This document shows, one piece after another, positions 8,033 through 16,335 of a stretch of DNA of 64,000 bases (position 1 is the first letter of the stretch; each line of letters begins with the position of its first letter). Position numbers and translations under genes: made by a program. Source of the DNA: Chryseobacterium jejuense (GTDB lineage Bacteria > Bacteroidota > Bacteroidia > Flavobacteriales > Weeksellaceae); contig NZ_FNEG01000001.1 in NCBI RefSeq assembly GCF_900100075.1, positions 496,001 to 560,000 on the forward strand. The letters run 5' to 3'. The notes under the pieces were generated by a model, which saw nothing but the letters and a program-made list of their open reading frames with translations, had not been told where the DNA came from and did not search any database.

Positions 8033-9457
8033 TTATTTTTCTACTATTTTTTCTGCTTTCTCAACTGCTTTTTTAAGAGCATTTAATTTGTTATTCACTT
8101 CCTGAAGTTCACTTTCAGGGACAGATTTTGCAACAAGACCAGCTCCTGCTTGATAATACAATGTATTGTTTTTGCTTAAAAAGGTTCTGATCATAATAGC
8201 CTGATTACAGGTTCCGTTTAAACCTACTATACCAATACATCCTCCATAATATCCACGGGAATCTTTTTCATATTGATTGATAAGTTGAAGGGCTTTATGT
8301 TTAGGCGCGCCGCTTAAAGTTCCCTGAGGGAAGGTCGCGGAGATCATGTCAAGAGGATTAATTTGCTCTGGAAGATCAGCGGTTACTTCACTTACCATGT
8401 GGATCACGTGAGAGAAAAGCTGAATTTCTTTTAGCTTGGTAACAGTTACGTTTTTTCCCAGTTTCCCAAGGTCGTTACGGGCAAGGTCTACCAGCATGGT
8501 ATGTTCTGCATTTTCCTTCGGATCATTTTTTAATACTTCAATGGCTTGAAGATCAACCTCAAGGTTTCCTGTTCTTTTAGACGTTCCGGCAATCGGATGG
8601 ATTATCGCTTTGTTGTCCTTGATGATTAACTGGCTTTCAGGGCTTGATCCGAATAATTTGTAGTTTCCATAATCAAAATAAAACAGGTATGGGGAAGGGT
8701 TGATATTTCTTAAAGCACGGTATACATTAAACTCGTCACCTTTGAATTTCTGTTCGAATCTTCTGCTCAACACCAATTGGAATACATCACCTCTCATGCA
8801 GTGTCTCTGAGCGGTTTTTACCAGTTCGATATAATCTTCATCAGTAATATTTGAAGTTTCCTGACCATCTTTTTCAAACGGATACACCGGAGTATTTTGG
8901 TTTTTGATGAGGTTTTCTAAAAGATGAAGTTCAGATTTCACCCCTTCCATTTGGTTTTCAATAATATGCATTTCATCATTGAAGTGATTGATGGCAATTA
9001 CATATTGGTATAATCTGTATCTGAGGATCGGAATTTCTACTTCCGGGCTTTGTGCTTTTAAATTGATATTTTCAAAAAACTGTACCGCTTCAAAACTTGT
9101 ATATCCAAAAAGACTTTGTGCAGTCTGTTCAATAGGGTCATTGGTTTTTTCACAGTCAAACACATTACGAAAATCTTCAAATATGTCTGTGATATTGCGC
9201 TCCATAATGAATTGCTTTGCAGGAGCAGTGTCAGGGAATTTAATCTCAAACTCATTTAAATTTTTCACTTCAATTCCTGCAACAGCATTGATAGCTATAA
9301 AAGAAAAATTATTGTCAATACTCTTTGAATCGGAGCTTTCCAGAAGAATAGTATCTCTGAATTTATCTCTGATCTTAAGATAAATATTCATTGGAGTATG
9401 AAGATCCCCAAGAGTTTTTTTCGAAACGGTTTTTATTTTGATTTTCTGTGTAAACAT
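8033..9457 (-). CDS. trpE: Anthranilate synthase component I
   Basis: Converts chorismate to anthranilate with ammonia from TrpG; the committed and normally feedback-inhibited step. The 474 residues contain the chorismate-binding blocks PIAGTSKRTGN, AEHTMLVDLARNDLGK, FPQGTLSGAPKHKALQLI and the C-terminal AGAGLVAKSVPESE. It is the first structural gene after the leader-peptide attenuator (9488-9622), so control by tryptophan supply is strongly indicated. Confidence 0.95.
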   Translation of the reverse strand: MFTQKIKIKTVSKKTLGDLHTPMNIYLKIRDKFRDTILLESSDSKSIDNNFSFIAINAVAGIEVKNLNEFEIKFPDTAPAKQFIMERNITDIFEDFRNVFDCEKTNDPIEQTAQSLFGYTSFEAVQFFENINLKAQSPEVEIPILRYRLYQYVIAINHFNDEMHIIENQMEGVKSELHLLENLIKNQNTPVYPFEKDGQETSNITDEDYIELVKTAQRHCMRGDVFQLVLSRRFEQKFKGDEFNVYRALRNINPSPYLFYFDYGNYKLFGSSPESQLIIKDNKAIIHPIAGTSKRTGNLEVDLQAIEVLKNDPKENAEHTMLVDLARNDLGKLGKNVTVTKLKEIQLFSHVIHMVSEVTADLPEQINPLDMISATFPQGTLSGAPKHKALQLINQYEKDSRGYYGGCIGIVGLNGTCNQAIMIRTFLSKNNTLYYQAGAGLVAKSVPESELQEVNNKLNALKKAVEKAEKIVEK

Positions 9458-9487
9458 CTGCTGTTTTATTTTTTAGATTTTAGGAAT

Positions 9488-9522
9488 AAAAAAAAGGCTT
9501 TAACGGAATCCGTCAAAGCCTT
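9488..9522 (-). terminator. trp attenuator terminator
   Basis: On the minus strand AAGGCTTT-(g)-ACGG, loop att, CCGT-(t)-AAAGCCTT, then eight T. The stem sits 31 nt after the leader-peptide stop and about 30 nt before the trpE ATG. The leader segment TTCGTC (within the peptide gene) can pair with GACGGA of the left arm, a possible antiterminator; that pairing is inference and weak. Confidence 0.9.
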
Positions 9523-9553
9523 GTATATTGTTTTGTTTAAATCTGATGCTGGG

Positions 9554-9622
9554 TTAGCAACATGACAATACCTTCAGACCCGACGAAGAGTTTGAAAGCC
9601 ACCACCAAATATTGTTGCTCAT
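9554..9622 (-). CDS. trpL: trp operon leader peptide (22 aa, three tandem Trp codons)
   Basis: A 22-codon reading frame beginning MSNNIWWWLSNSSSGLK and ending in two Cys codons and TAA. The three Trp codons lie at 9599-9607. It precedes an intrinsic terminator and trpE, the classical arrangement in which ribosome stalling at Trp codons prevents termination. A TACATTTG -7 box ends only 13 nt before the ATG, so the mRNA probably has a very short 5' end. The downstream RNA can form alternative short pairings (GGGT with ACCC; TCTGA with TCAGA). Confidence 0.92.
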   Translation of the reverse strand: MSNNIWWWLSNSSSGLKVLSCC

Positions 9623-9635
9623 TGTAAACATGTGA

Positions 9636-9643
9636 CAAATGTA
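9636..9643 (-). promoter_or_regulatory. -7 box of the trp operon
   Basis: TACATTTG on the minus strand fits TAnnTTTG and lies 13 nt before the leader-peptide ATG. A possible upstream TTTG lies closer than the usual spacing, so the -33 element is uncertain. Confidence 0.55.
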
Positions 9644-9708
9644 GAAATTTTTTTAATACAAAAAATAAAAAATTCAAAAAAAATAAAAAACTTACTATTG
9701 AAACTGCT

Positions 9709-10353
9709 TTATTTCAATTGTTTAAGCTCTTCTTTGAGCTCTTCAAGCTTCATTTTATAATTTTCATCGTCATAAGATGCGGTATAAGCTTCTAAAGCTA
9801 CAATATACTCTGCAATAAACACTTTATTGGTTCTGTCTGCTTCATATTTAATTCTTGCTGAGTTTACCGGGGCTAATTTGGAGTATTTAATGAGAGCTTT
9901 TCCTTCTTCGGATTCGTTATAAAGTATTACAATGTTTTTTTCATATCCAGGAATATATTTTACAGGAAAGCTTATTTCTGTTCGTGGAATTCTGATCGCA
10001 TTTTCAATGGGATAAATTGATGCAGAGGTCGTAGAAAAGAAGGTTGAAATATACTTTCCATCCTGTTTTTTAACCACTGCTTCATAATCGTGGATGTACA
10101 TTTCATTCAACGTAGAATTGGTTTCTACATCAGAAGTGATGATTGCGGTGCTCTCCACACCATATTTATTGAGAAACCATGCATTCAGAAACTGTCCACA
10201 AAGCCCATTTAAAATAGATAAAGGAAGAGCAAGAACCAAAAACCAGATTTTTCTAGTGAGATAAGATAATGATCCCAAAATCAGGAAAAGAAGGATCACA
10301 GTGTAAAAACCATGATGGCTGGTGAAAAATAGTATTTTCGAGATTAAAACCAT
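9709..10353 (-). CDS. Hypothetical membrane-anchored protein
   Basis: 214 residues of no family I recognise. The N-terminal 60 residues hold two hydrophobic segments (about 17-36 and 37-56). A soluble domain of about 120 residues with mixed beta character (AIITSDVE, HDYEAVVKKQDGKYISTFFS) and a charged helical tail rich in Glu/Lys (KMKLEELKEELKQLK) follow. It lies upstream of the trp promoter in the same direction, without a clear terminator between, and appears to be a single-gene unit. Confidence 0.7.
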   Translation of the reverse strand: MVLISKILFFTSHHGFYTVILLFLILGSLSYLTRKIWFLVLALPLSILNGLCGQFLNAWFLNKYGVESTAIITSDVETNSTLNEMYIHDYEAVVKKQDGKYISTFFSTTSASIYPIENAIRIPRTEISFPVKYIPGYEKNIVILYNESEEGKALIKYSKLAPVNSARIKYEADRTNKVFIAEYIVALEAYTASYDDENYKMKLEELKEELKQLK

Positions 10354-10538
10354 ATCCTAAATTTTATAGCGATTTCTTTGATATAAAGCTAGTTTAAACT
10401 TATCAAAAAAATATAAAAGAAGTAATGTTTATTTACGTCTCTGAATAACTTAGGTCTATAAAGGTTTTCTCGAGCATTCAACATCAGGGTTTAGCAAAAT
10501 TCTGATTTAATGATTTTAATAAACCCTGTTTTTATGAC

Positions 10539-10994
10539 TTAATGTACAGGTTCAGACAGAGGAATATCAATGGCTCCGCTGTAAAACACAATTAAAGTAG
10601 CTCCTTTATCTCCGGTTTTGCCTCTATGAGCGATATTAACCATTTCGGGAAGAACCTGTCCTTTTTTTACCCACTGGGTTTTACCATCTTCTTTTCTTTC
10701 TATCTGGATTTCCCCTTTTTCAACATAAGCAGCATTAATAACGGGATGTTTATGCCAGTCTAATGCTTTGTTGGGCGGAACGGAGATTTTAAGAATAGAG
10801 ATTTCCGGCTGTCCGGTCGGGTAGTTGGTATACAGGGTACCATCCCAAGATTTTGTGGTTTTTAATAACGTTACGGATTCAATTTTGTCTGAATATTCTG
10901 ATTTGGGTTGCTCATCATCAGAGTCATCACAAGATAGAGAGAAGGAAAGTAGAGCCAATAAAATGGCTGTTCTGAATACATTTTTTTGAGTCAT
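10539..10994 (-). CDS. Cupin-domain lipoprotein
   Basis: A 151-residue secreted protein with lipoprotein signal AILLALLSFSLSC followed by a DDSDDE spacer, then a small beta-barrel cupin. The first cupin motif is visible as DWHKHPVINAAYVEKGEIQIE, with His-x-His metal ligands. The ATG at 10992-10994 is preferred over an upstream start at 11039, which would put 15 polar residues before the signal peptide. It probably binds a metal or small ligand in the periplasm; the reaction is unknown. Monocistronic. Confidence 0.8.
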   Translation of the reverse strand: MTQKNVFRTAILLALLSFSLSCDDSDDEQPKSEYSDKIESVTLLKTTKSWDGTLYTNYPTGQPEISILKISVPPNKALDWHKHPVINAAYVEKGEIQIERKEDGKTQWVKKGQVLPEMVNIAHRGKTGDKGATLIVFYSGAIDIPLSEPVH

Positions 10995-11167
10995 ACATTT
11001 TAGATTATTAGTTTGTATTTGATGGGATCTGTTATACAAAAATAATAAGCTAATTTAAATTATCCCTATTGTTTGAATTATTTTTTTATCAAAAAGATGA
11101 AACATCCAAACTCTAAAAATATTCTTTAAAGAAAACATTTGTCATAAGCTGAAACGTTTATTTTTTA

Positions 11168-11175
11168 TATTTTTG
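11168..11175 (+). promoter_or_regulatory. -7 box for the lipoprotein/cytochrome/rlmF unit
   Basis: TATTTTTG matches TAnnTTTG, 18 nt before the ATG at 11194. Confidence 0.5.
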
Positions 11176-11193
11176 CTTTCAAATTAGAAAAAA

Positions 11194-11403
11194 ATGAAAA
11201 AAGTATTCGCAATCGCATTTATTGGAGGTTTATTATTAGCAAGCTGCTCTAAAAAGGCAGATCACTCATTACAGGACAGCAACACTATGCTTGAAGAGCC
11301 GGCAGCAACTACCGTTGCAGATTCTACTGCTAAGCCTGCTGCTCCAGCTGCTGTAACTCCAGCTCCTGAAGCTGCTAAAACAGATTCTACAGCGAAGAAA
11401 TAA
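11194..11403 (+). CDS. Small Ala/Pro/Thr-rich lipoprotein
   Basis: 69 residues: signal peptide with lipobox LLLASCSKK (Cys about 18), then a low-complexity tail rich in Ala, Pro, Thr and Ser with two DSTAK motifs. Its TAA overlaps the ATG of the cytochrome gene (TAATG), so the two are translationally coupled. The composition suggests a flexible tethered linker or periplasmic stalk protein; no function can be assigned. Confidence 0.8.
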   Translation: MKKVFAIAFIGGLLLASCSKKADHSLQDSNTMLEEPAATTVADSTAKPAAPAAVTPAPEAAKTDSTAKK

Positions 11404-11774
11404 TGAAAAACTTATTTTTGGCGGGAACTTTAGGTCTTCTGATCGTTTCCTGTTCTAAAAAAGAAAATACAACAGAGGTGGCGTCTTCAGATGCTGCACC
11501 AGTGTCCGCACCAGCTCAGTCCAATCTTTCCGGTGATCAAATCATGGAAACATTGGATTGTTCGGGGTGTCACTCTGTTAATGAAAGAATGATAGGACCT
11601 TCTTATCAGGAAATCGCGGCTAAATATTCCGATAAGGATATTGAATTGCTGGCTTCCAAGATCATAGAAGGCGGTAGTGGAGTTTGGGGCGGAGTCCCTA
11701 TGGCTGCTCATCCACAGGTATCTAAAGAAGATGCTAAAAAAATGGTGGAGTATATTTTAAGCCAGAAAAAATAA
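11403..11774 (+). CDS. Lipid-anchored mono-haem cytochrome c
   Basis: 123 residues: lipoprotein signal GLLIVSCSKK, an Ala/Ser/Pro spacer, then a class I cytochrome c of about 80 residues. It has a CSGCH haem-binding motif and a likely distal Met ligand in GGVPMAAHP, resembling c551/c552. It probably shuttles electrons in the periplasm. It overlaps the preceding small lipoprotein gene by one base and is followed 3 nt later by rlmF. Confidence 0.9.
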   Translation: MKNLFLAGTLGLLIVSCSKKENTTEVASSDAAPVSAPAQSNLSGDQIMETLDCSGCHSVNERMIGPSYQEIAAKYSDKDIELLASKIIEGGSGVWGGVPMAAHPQVSKEDAKKMVEYILSQKK

Positions 11775-11777
11775 AAG

Positions 11778-12713
11778 ATGTCCACAGAAAAATCCAGTCT
11801 GCACACAAGAAATCTGCATCGTAATCCCTATGATTTTGATCTGCTTATTTCTTGTGTGCCAGAACTGAAACATTATGTCTTTGTGAATGTTCATGGGACA
11901 AAAACTATTAATTTCAGCATTCCTGAGGCTGTAAAATTACTCAACAAGGCCTTACTTCTTCATTTTTATAATGTTAAGGATTGGGATATTCCTGATACTA
12001 ATTTGTGTCCACCCATTCCGGGACGGGCAGATTATGTACATTATATTGCCGACTTGCTAGCTGAACAGAAAGGTGAAACCCCTACAGGAAATTCTGTAAA
12101 AGGATTGGATATTGGAGTAGGAGCTAATCTTGTTTATCCTTTAATTGCTCATCAATCTTATGGCTGGAAGATGCTCGGGACAGATGTTAATGAAGATTCT
12201 CTAAAAAATGCCCAGCATATTCTGGATCAAAATCCAGACTTGTTATCAGCCATTCAATTACAGCATCAAACTAATGTCAATCATATATTCAAAGGTATCA
12301 TAGCTTCTGAAGACCGGTTTACATTTTCTATGTGCAATCCTCCTTTTCATGATTCAAAAGAATCTATGATAAAAGGAAATCTTCGGAAAACCAAGAATTT
12401 AAGTAAAGGAAAGGATCGAAAAACGGTACTTAATTTTGGTGGACAGCAATCAGAATTATGGTGTGAAGGCGGAGAACTTGCATTCATAACCAATATGATT
12501 CATGAAAGTGTTCAATATTCATCCCAGGTTCTTTGGTTTACCTGTCTGGTTTCTAAAAAGGATAATCTTTATAAATTGACTACCCTTTTAAAGAAGGTAA
12601 AAGCATTAGAATTTAAAACTATTGATATGGCCCAGGGACAGAAAGTAAGCCGAATATTGGCCTGGACATTTGTTCCTAAACAGAAACGAACCGAATGGTT
12701 TAGTAGGAAATAG
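11778..12713 (+). CDS. rlmF: 23S rRNA (adenine(1618)-N(6))-methyltransferase RlmF
   Basis: Methylates A1618 of 23S rRNA using S-adenosylmethionine. The 311 residues contain LHRNPYDFDLL at the N-terminus, LNKALLLHFYNVKDWDIP, the SAM-binding GLDIGVGANLVYPLI, and the catalytic SMCNPPFHDS (NPPF motif of N6-adenine methyltransferases), all typical of YbiN/RlmF. It ends the short operon that starts at 11194. Confidence 0.93.
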   Translation: MSTEKSSLHTRNLHRNPYDFDLLISCVPELKHYVFVNVHGTKTINFSIPEAVKLLNKALLLHFYNVKDWDIPDTNLCPPIPGRADYVHYIADLLAEQKGETPTGNSVKGLDIGVGANLVYPLIAHQSYGWKMLGTDVNEDSLKNAQHILDQNPDLLSAIQLQHQTNVNHIFKGIIASEDRFTFSMCNPPFHDSKESMIKGNLRKTKNLSKGKDRKTVLNFGGQQSELWCEGGELAFITNMIHESVQYSSQVLWFTCLVSKKDNLYKLTTLLKKVKALEFKTIDMAQGQKVSRILAWTFVPKQKRTEWFSRK

Positions 12714-12776
12714 CGCTTTTGAATGTAAAGTTTGTGATTTAAGTTTTGTTTGGGTCTGGAATTATTCGGAACACTT

Positions 12777-12830
12777 AAACCAAACCGTCAAAAATTCTTT
12801 GAATTTTCGCCACCCCTCTAGAAGAGGGGA
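12777..12830 (+). repeat. Dispersed palindromic repeat (AAAATTC-tttGAATTTT type), copy 1
   Basis: AAACCGTCAAAAATTC / GAATTTTCGCCACC around a TTT loop, directly followed by a second stem CCCCTCT/AGAGGGG (12813-12829). A related copy in the opposite orientation lies at 43618-43659. Intergenic, non-coding. Confidence 0.7.
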
Positions 12831-13044
12831 ATGATGATCGTTTTTCATTTCAATATTTGTAAAAAGTATCGATTTTTACAGTTGATTCTTTAATTTTTGA
12901 CCTTGAATTTAAATGTAAAATTTCGGCACTTATCTCTTTGTCTATTCTCTTTATTTTAGCTTCTATAACCCAAAGTTTTCCCTGTTCACAATCTTCATTT
13001 TAAAATTTCTGAACAAATCAATTGATGGTCAACTCAAAAATGCC

Positions 13045-13052
13045 TAAATTTG
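13045..13052 (+). promoter_or_regulatory. lysS promoter
   Basis: TAAATTTG (-7) with an upstream ATTG at 13021-13024 (spacer 20) 22 nt before the lysS ATG: a good Bacteroidota-type promoter. Confidence 0.6.
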
Positions 13053-13074
13053 TACGCTTTTAGAAAAATAAGAA

Positions 13075-14772
13075 ATGCAATTATCAGAACAAGAAATCAT
13101 TAGAAGAGAAAAGCTGAATAAGCTTACTGAAATGGGGATTAATGCGTTCCCTGCGGATGAGTATACAATAACAGATACTACAGAATCTATAAAACAGGAC
13201 TTTTCTGAAAGTAAACAGGTGAAGATCGCTGGTAGATTAATGTCCCGCAGAATTCAAGGAAAGGCTTCTTTTGCAGAATTGCAGGATTCTAAAGGAAAAA
13301 TCCAGGTTTACTTCAACAGAGACGAGATCTGTCCGGGAGAAGATAAAGAATTATATAACGAAGTTTACAAGCACCTTTTAGATATCGGTGATATTATTGG
13401 TATTGAAGGAGAATTGTTTACTACTCAGGTAGGAGAAATGACGGTTTTAGTAAAGAACTTTACGCTTCTTACTAAGGCTTTACGCCCACTTCCTCAGGCA
13501 AAAACAGATGAAAATGGTGTTGTACATGACGGATTTACAGATCCTGAATTAAGATACAGACAACGTTATGTAGATTTAACGGTAAATCCACAGGTGAAAG
13601 AAATTTTCGTGAAGAGAACAAAATTGTTCAACGCAATGAGAACTTTCTTTAACGATGCAGGATATTTTGAAGTAGAGACTCCAATTCTACAGTCTATTCC
13701 TGGTGGAGCAGCGGCTAAACCTTTCATCACGCACCACAATGCTTTAGATATTCCATTATATTTAAGAATTGCCAACGAATTATATCTGAAAAGGTTGATC
13801 GTAGGTGGTTTTGACGGAGTATATGAGTTCTCTAAAAACTTCAGAAATGAAGGGATGGACAGAACTCACAACCCTGAATTTACTGCAATGGAAATCTATG
13901 TAGCGTATAAAGACTACAACTGGATGATGGATTTCACAGAAAAACTATTGGAATTCTGTGCTATTCAGGTAAACGGAATTACAACTGCTACTTTCGGAGA
14001 GCATGAAGTAGATTTCAAAGCTCCTTATCCAAGAGTTTCTATGACGGAAGCCATCCTGAAATTTACAGGTTTCGATATTACTGGAAAAACAGAGAAGGAA
14101 TTATATGACTTCGCTAAGTCTATCGGAATTGAAGTGAATGAAACGATGGGTAAAGGAAAGTTAATTGATGAGATCTTTGGTGAGAAGTGTGAAGGAAACT
14201 TCATCCAACCGACTTTCATTACAGATTATCCTGTTGAAATGTCTCCATTAACTAAGAAACACAGAAGCAAAGAAGGCTTAACTGAGCGTTTTGAATTAAT
14301 GGTTTGTGGTAAAGAAATCGCCAACGCATACTCAGAGCTTAATGATCCAATCGATCAAAGAGAGCGTTTTGAAGCTCAGATGGCTTTATCTGAAAGAGGT
14401 GATGATGAAGCAATGTTCATTGATCAGGATTTCTTAAGAGCTCTTGAATACGGTATGCCTCCTACATCAGGATTAGGAATCGGTATGGACAGATTAATTA
14501 TGTTCTTAACGAACAATGCCTCTATCCAGGAAGTACTATTCTTCCCTCAGATGAGACCAGAGAAAGCGGTTCCTCAAATTGAACTAGGAGAAGATGAGAA
14601 AGTAATCCTTGAAATCCTTAATGCTCAGGAAGAAGCGATGTCTTTAGCGGAAGTAAAGGAAAAAAGTAAGTTATCCGGTAAGAAATGGGATAAAGCTTCT
14701 AAAACTTTAACAAAGAATAATATTGTGAAAGTAGAGAAGATTGATGAAAATCTTTTGATGAAACTCGCTTAG
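13075..14772 (+). CDS. lysS: Lysyl-tRNA synthetase, class II
   Basis: Charges tRNA-Lys. The 565 residues comprise an OB-fold anticodon-binding domain (about 45-150) and a class II catalytic core. The core shows motif 1 FEVETPILQSIPGGAAAKPF, motif 2 FRNEGMDRTHNPEFTAMEIY and motif 3 SGLGIGMDRLIMFLT. Residues about 500-565 extend past the usual bacterial end and look like a small basic helical or winged-helix domain (SLAEVKEKSKLSGKKWDKASKTL). Monocistronic between its promoter and the terminator at 14795. Confidence 0.97.
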   Translation: MQLSEQEIIRREKLNKLTEMGINAFPADEYTITDTTESIKQDFSESKQVKIAGRLMSRRIQGKASFAELQDSKGKIQVYFNRDEICPGEDKELYNEVYKHLLDIGDIIGIEGELFTTQVGEMTVLVKNFTLLTKALRPLPQAKTDENGVVHDGFTDPELRYRQRYVDLTVNPQVKEIFVKRTKLFNAMRTFFNDAGYFEVETPILQSIPGGAAAKPFITHHNALDIPLYLRIANELYLKRLIVGGFDGVYEFSKNFRNEGMDRTHNPEFTAMEIYVAYKDYNWMMDFTEKLLEFCAIQVNGITTATFGEHEVDFKAPYPRVSMTEAILKFTGFDITGKTEKELYDFAKSIGIEVNETMGKGKLIDEIFGEKCEGNFIQPTFITDYPVEMSPLTKKHRSKEGLTERFELMVCGKEIANAYSELNDPIDQRERFEAQMALSERGDDEAMFIDQDFLRALEYGMPPTSGLGIGMDRLIMFLTNNASIQEVLFFPQMRPEKAVPQIELGEDEKVILEILNAQEEAMSLAEVKEKSKLSGKKWDKASKTLTKNNIVKVEKIDENLLMKLA

Positions 14773-14794
14773 TTTTATACAATATAATAATAAA

Positions 14795-14825
14795 AAACCG
14801 GTGCAGAATTATTCTGTACCGGTTT
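14795..14825. terminator. Bidirectional terminator lysS / ClbS-like gene
   Basis: AAACCGGTgCAGAAT paired with ATTCTGtACCGGTTT, one-base loop, T-rich on both strands. It closes lysS and, on the other strand, overlaps the stop codon of the gene at 14809-15324. Confidence 0.9.
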
Positions 14826-15324
14826 CTTTTTTCCATTTTCGGAGCTGCGTTCTAAAATTTTTAAAAGGAGCAACCGTATTGATGTGTATCCATTTCCAAA
14901 CGGGCCATTTGGCGGGTGTTGTGGCCCATTTTCTCTGCTCGGGTTCAAACAGTATTTTGTCATCAAGCTTTTCAATCCATTCAATAATTTCATTGACATG
15001 CTTTTGTAGGAGCTCTCTTTGTTCTGCTAAACTATAAGAAGCATATTGGTTGTAGAAAGACTGATATAATCCTTTTAGATTATTCCATTTGAACTCAGGA
15101 GTAGGTGTTTTTACCTCAATACCTTTCTTTTCATCAGCTTCCCATTGCAGGAGCAGATGGGTCCAGCCAAGCTGATAGGATATATTTTGTGCCGGAGTTT
15201 TATCAACCCCTGATTTTAACAGATCTTTTTCTTCTTCTTTAATAGTATCGAACTCCTGATCGTAGAGCAAAAATCTTGTTTTGATCTCTTTAATAAGCTC
15301 TGTTTTGTCCTTATAACTTTGCAT
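14809..15324 (-). CDS. ClbS/DfsB (DUF1706) family four-helix bundle protein
   Basis: 171 residues matching the DUF1706/ClbS layout: N-terminal SYKDKTELIKEIKTRFLLYDQEF, YQLGWTHLLLQWEADEKKG, the W-N-x-L-x-x-L-Y-x-x-F-Y motif (KWNNLKGLYQSFYNQY) and a Trp-rich C-terminus (KWPVWKWIHINTVAPFKNFRTQLRKWKK). ClbS itself is a cyclopropane hydrolase protecting against colibactin; most relatives have no known role. It starts 6 nt after cydB in the same direction, so it is the third gene of a cyd operon. Confidence 0.82.
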   Translation of the reverse strand: MQSYKDKTELIKEIKTRFLLYDQEFDTIKEEEKDLLKSGVDKTPAQNISYQLGWTHLLLQWEADEKKGIEVKTPTPEFKWNNLKGLYQSFYNQYASYSLAEQRELLQKHVNEIIEWIEKLDDKILFEPEQRKWATTPAKWPVWKWIHINTVAPFKNFRTQLRKWKKETGTE

Positions 15325-15330
15325 GTATTA

Positions 15331-16335
15331 TTATTTTCTCAACTTACTGAAAGAGGCCATCAAGTAAAATAGAAACGGAAGAATAAATAATGAACCCAGC
15401 ATTAAAGCCCAGCCTAAAGCTGCAATTGTTTTAGGTGGTGCCATATGTTCTAACAATGAAAGATGCTGTCCGTTCCCTAATAAAATAATGTCCGGGTTAT
15501 GCTGATACGTTGCCGCTACAAGAATCATTACCATTTGAAATCCTGCAAGAGCTCTCACGGGAAGTAACTTCTGGTTATTCAAAGCTCTTAAAATAAGCAA
15601 TAAAGCAACTGTAGCAAAAGCAATGGCCATAATTCCCAAAGGCTTTGAAAATACCCACATCAAAAGAGGAATATCTGAAAGGTAAGCTGTAACAAACACA
15701 AGGATTCCTGTAATCACAACAAAGATCATTGTCTGTTTTGATTTTCTGATCATTAATAATAATTCTTCCTTACCACGGGTTTCTCTCAGTGAAAAAATAG
15801 AGGCAAGATAAGCACACAATGCTACCGTAAATAAACCTACAGAAACTCCAAACCAGTTCAGCCAGCTAAAAATATACAGGTCAAGGAAGGTGGTAGCATC
15901 AGGATTGATAGAATATGATACTGTTGCCGCTGCTATTAATCCAAGGAAAAAAGGAGTTAAGAGACTGGCATAATAAAATATCTGTGTATATAAAACCTGC
16001 CAATTGTCCTTTACTGCATCATAATGCCTGAATGTAAAAGCTGTTCCTCTTGCAATAATTCCTACAAGCATTAAGACTAAAGGAATGTGAAGGTAGGTAG
16101 ACATGGTGGTATAAATTTCCGGAAAGCCAACAAAAAGGATTACAATCGCAATAATCAGCCACATGTGATTCGCTTCCCAAACAGGAGCAATAGATTCATA
16201 CATGATCTCATGTGTCTTATGGCGGGCTTTTTTATTGGTAAACATTTCTACAATACCTGCTCCAAAGTCAGCACCTCCCAGAATAATATAAAGACAGATG
16301 GAAAGCCAGAGAAAACCTATAACAATGTAGATCAT
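15331..16335 (-). CDS. cydB: Cytochrome bd quinol oxidase subunit II
   Basis: Integral membrane subunit of the high-affinity terminal oxidase. The 334 residues form about 8-9 membrane spans, beginning with the family signature GFLWLSICLYIILGGADFGAGI and containing PVWEANHMWLI and RGTAFTFRHYD. The start overlaps the cydA stop by 4 nt (ATGA), implying translational coupling. Confidence 0.95.
   Translation of the reverse strand: MIYIVIGFLWLSICLYIILGGADFGAGIVEMFTNKKARHKTHEIMYESIAPVWEANHMWLIIAIVILFVGFPEIYTTMSTYLHIPLVLMLVGIIARGTAFTFRHYDAVKDNWQVLYTQIFYYASLLTPFFLGLIAAATVSYSINPDATTFLDLYIFSWLNWFGVSVGLFTVALCAYLASIFSLRETRGKEELLLMIRKSKQTMIFVVITGILVFVTAYLSDIPLLMWVFSKPLGIMAIAFATVALLLILRALNNQKLLPVRALAGFQMVMILVAATYQHNPDIILLGNGQHLSLLEHMAPPKTIAALGWALMLGSLFILPFLFYLMASFSKLRK

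Larger units (their letters stand above)
12714..13074. other. 361-bp intergenic region rlmF-lysS with palindromic repeats
   Basis: Contains the dispersed palindrome at 12777-12830, a further small hairpin (GTAAAAA/TTTTTAC, 12859-12879) and the lysS promoter. No coding frame of note was seen. Confidence 0.7.

Noticed and set aside
10485..10528. CAGGGTTT/AAACCCTG hairpin downstream of the cupin gene as its terminator
   Set aside because: The T run follows on the plus strand only, where no gene ends; on the minus strand no T run follows.
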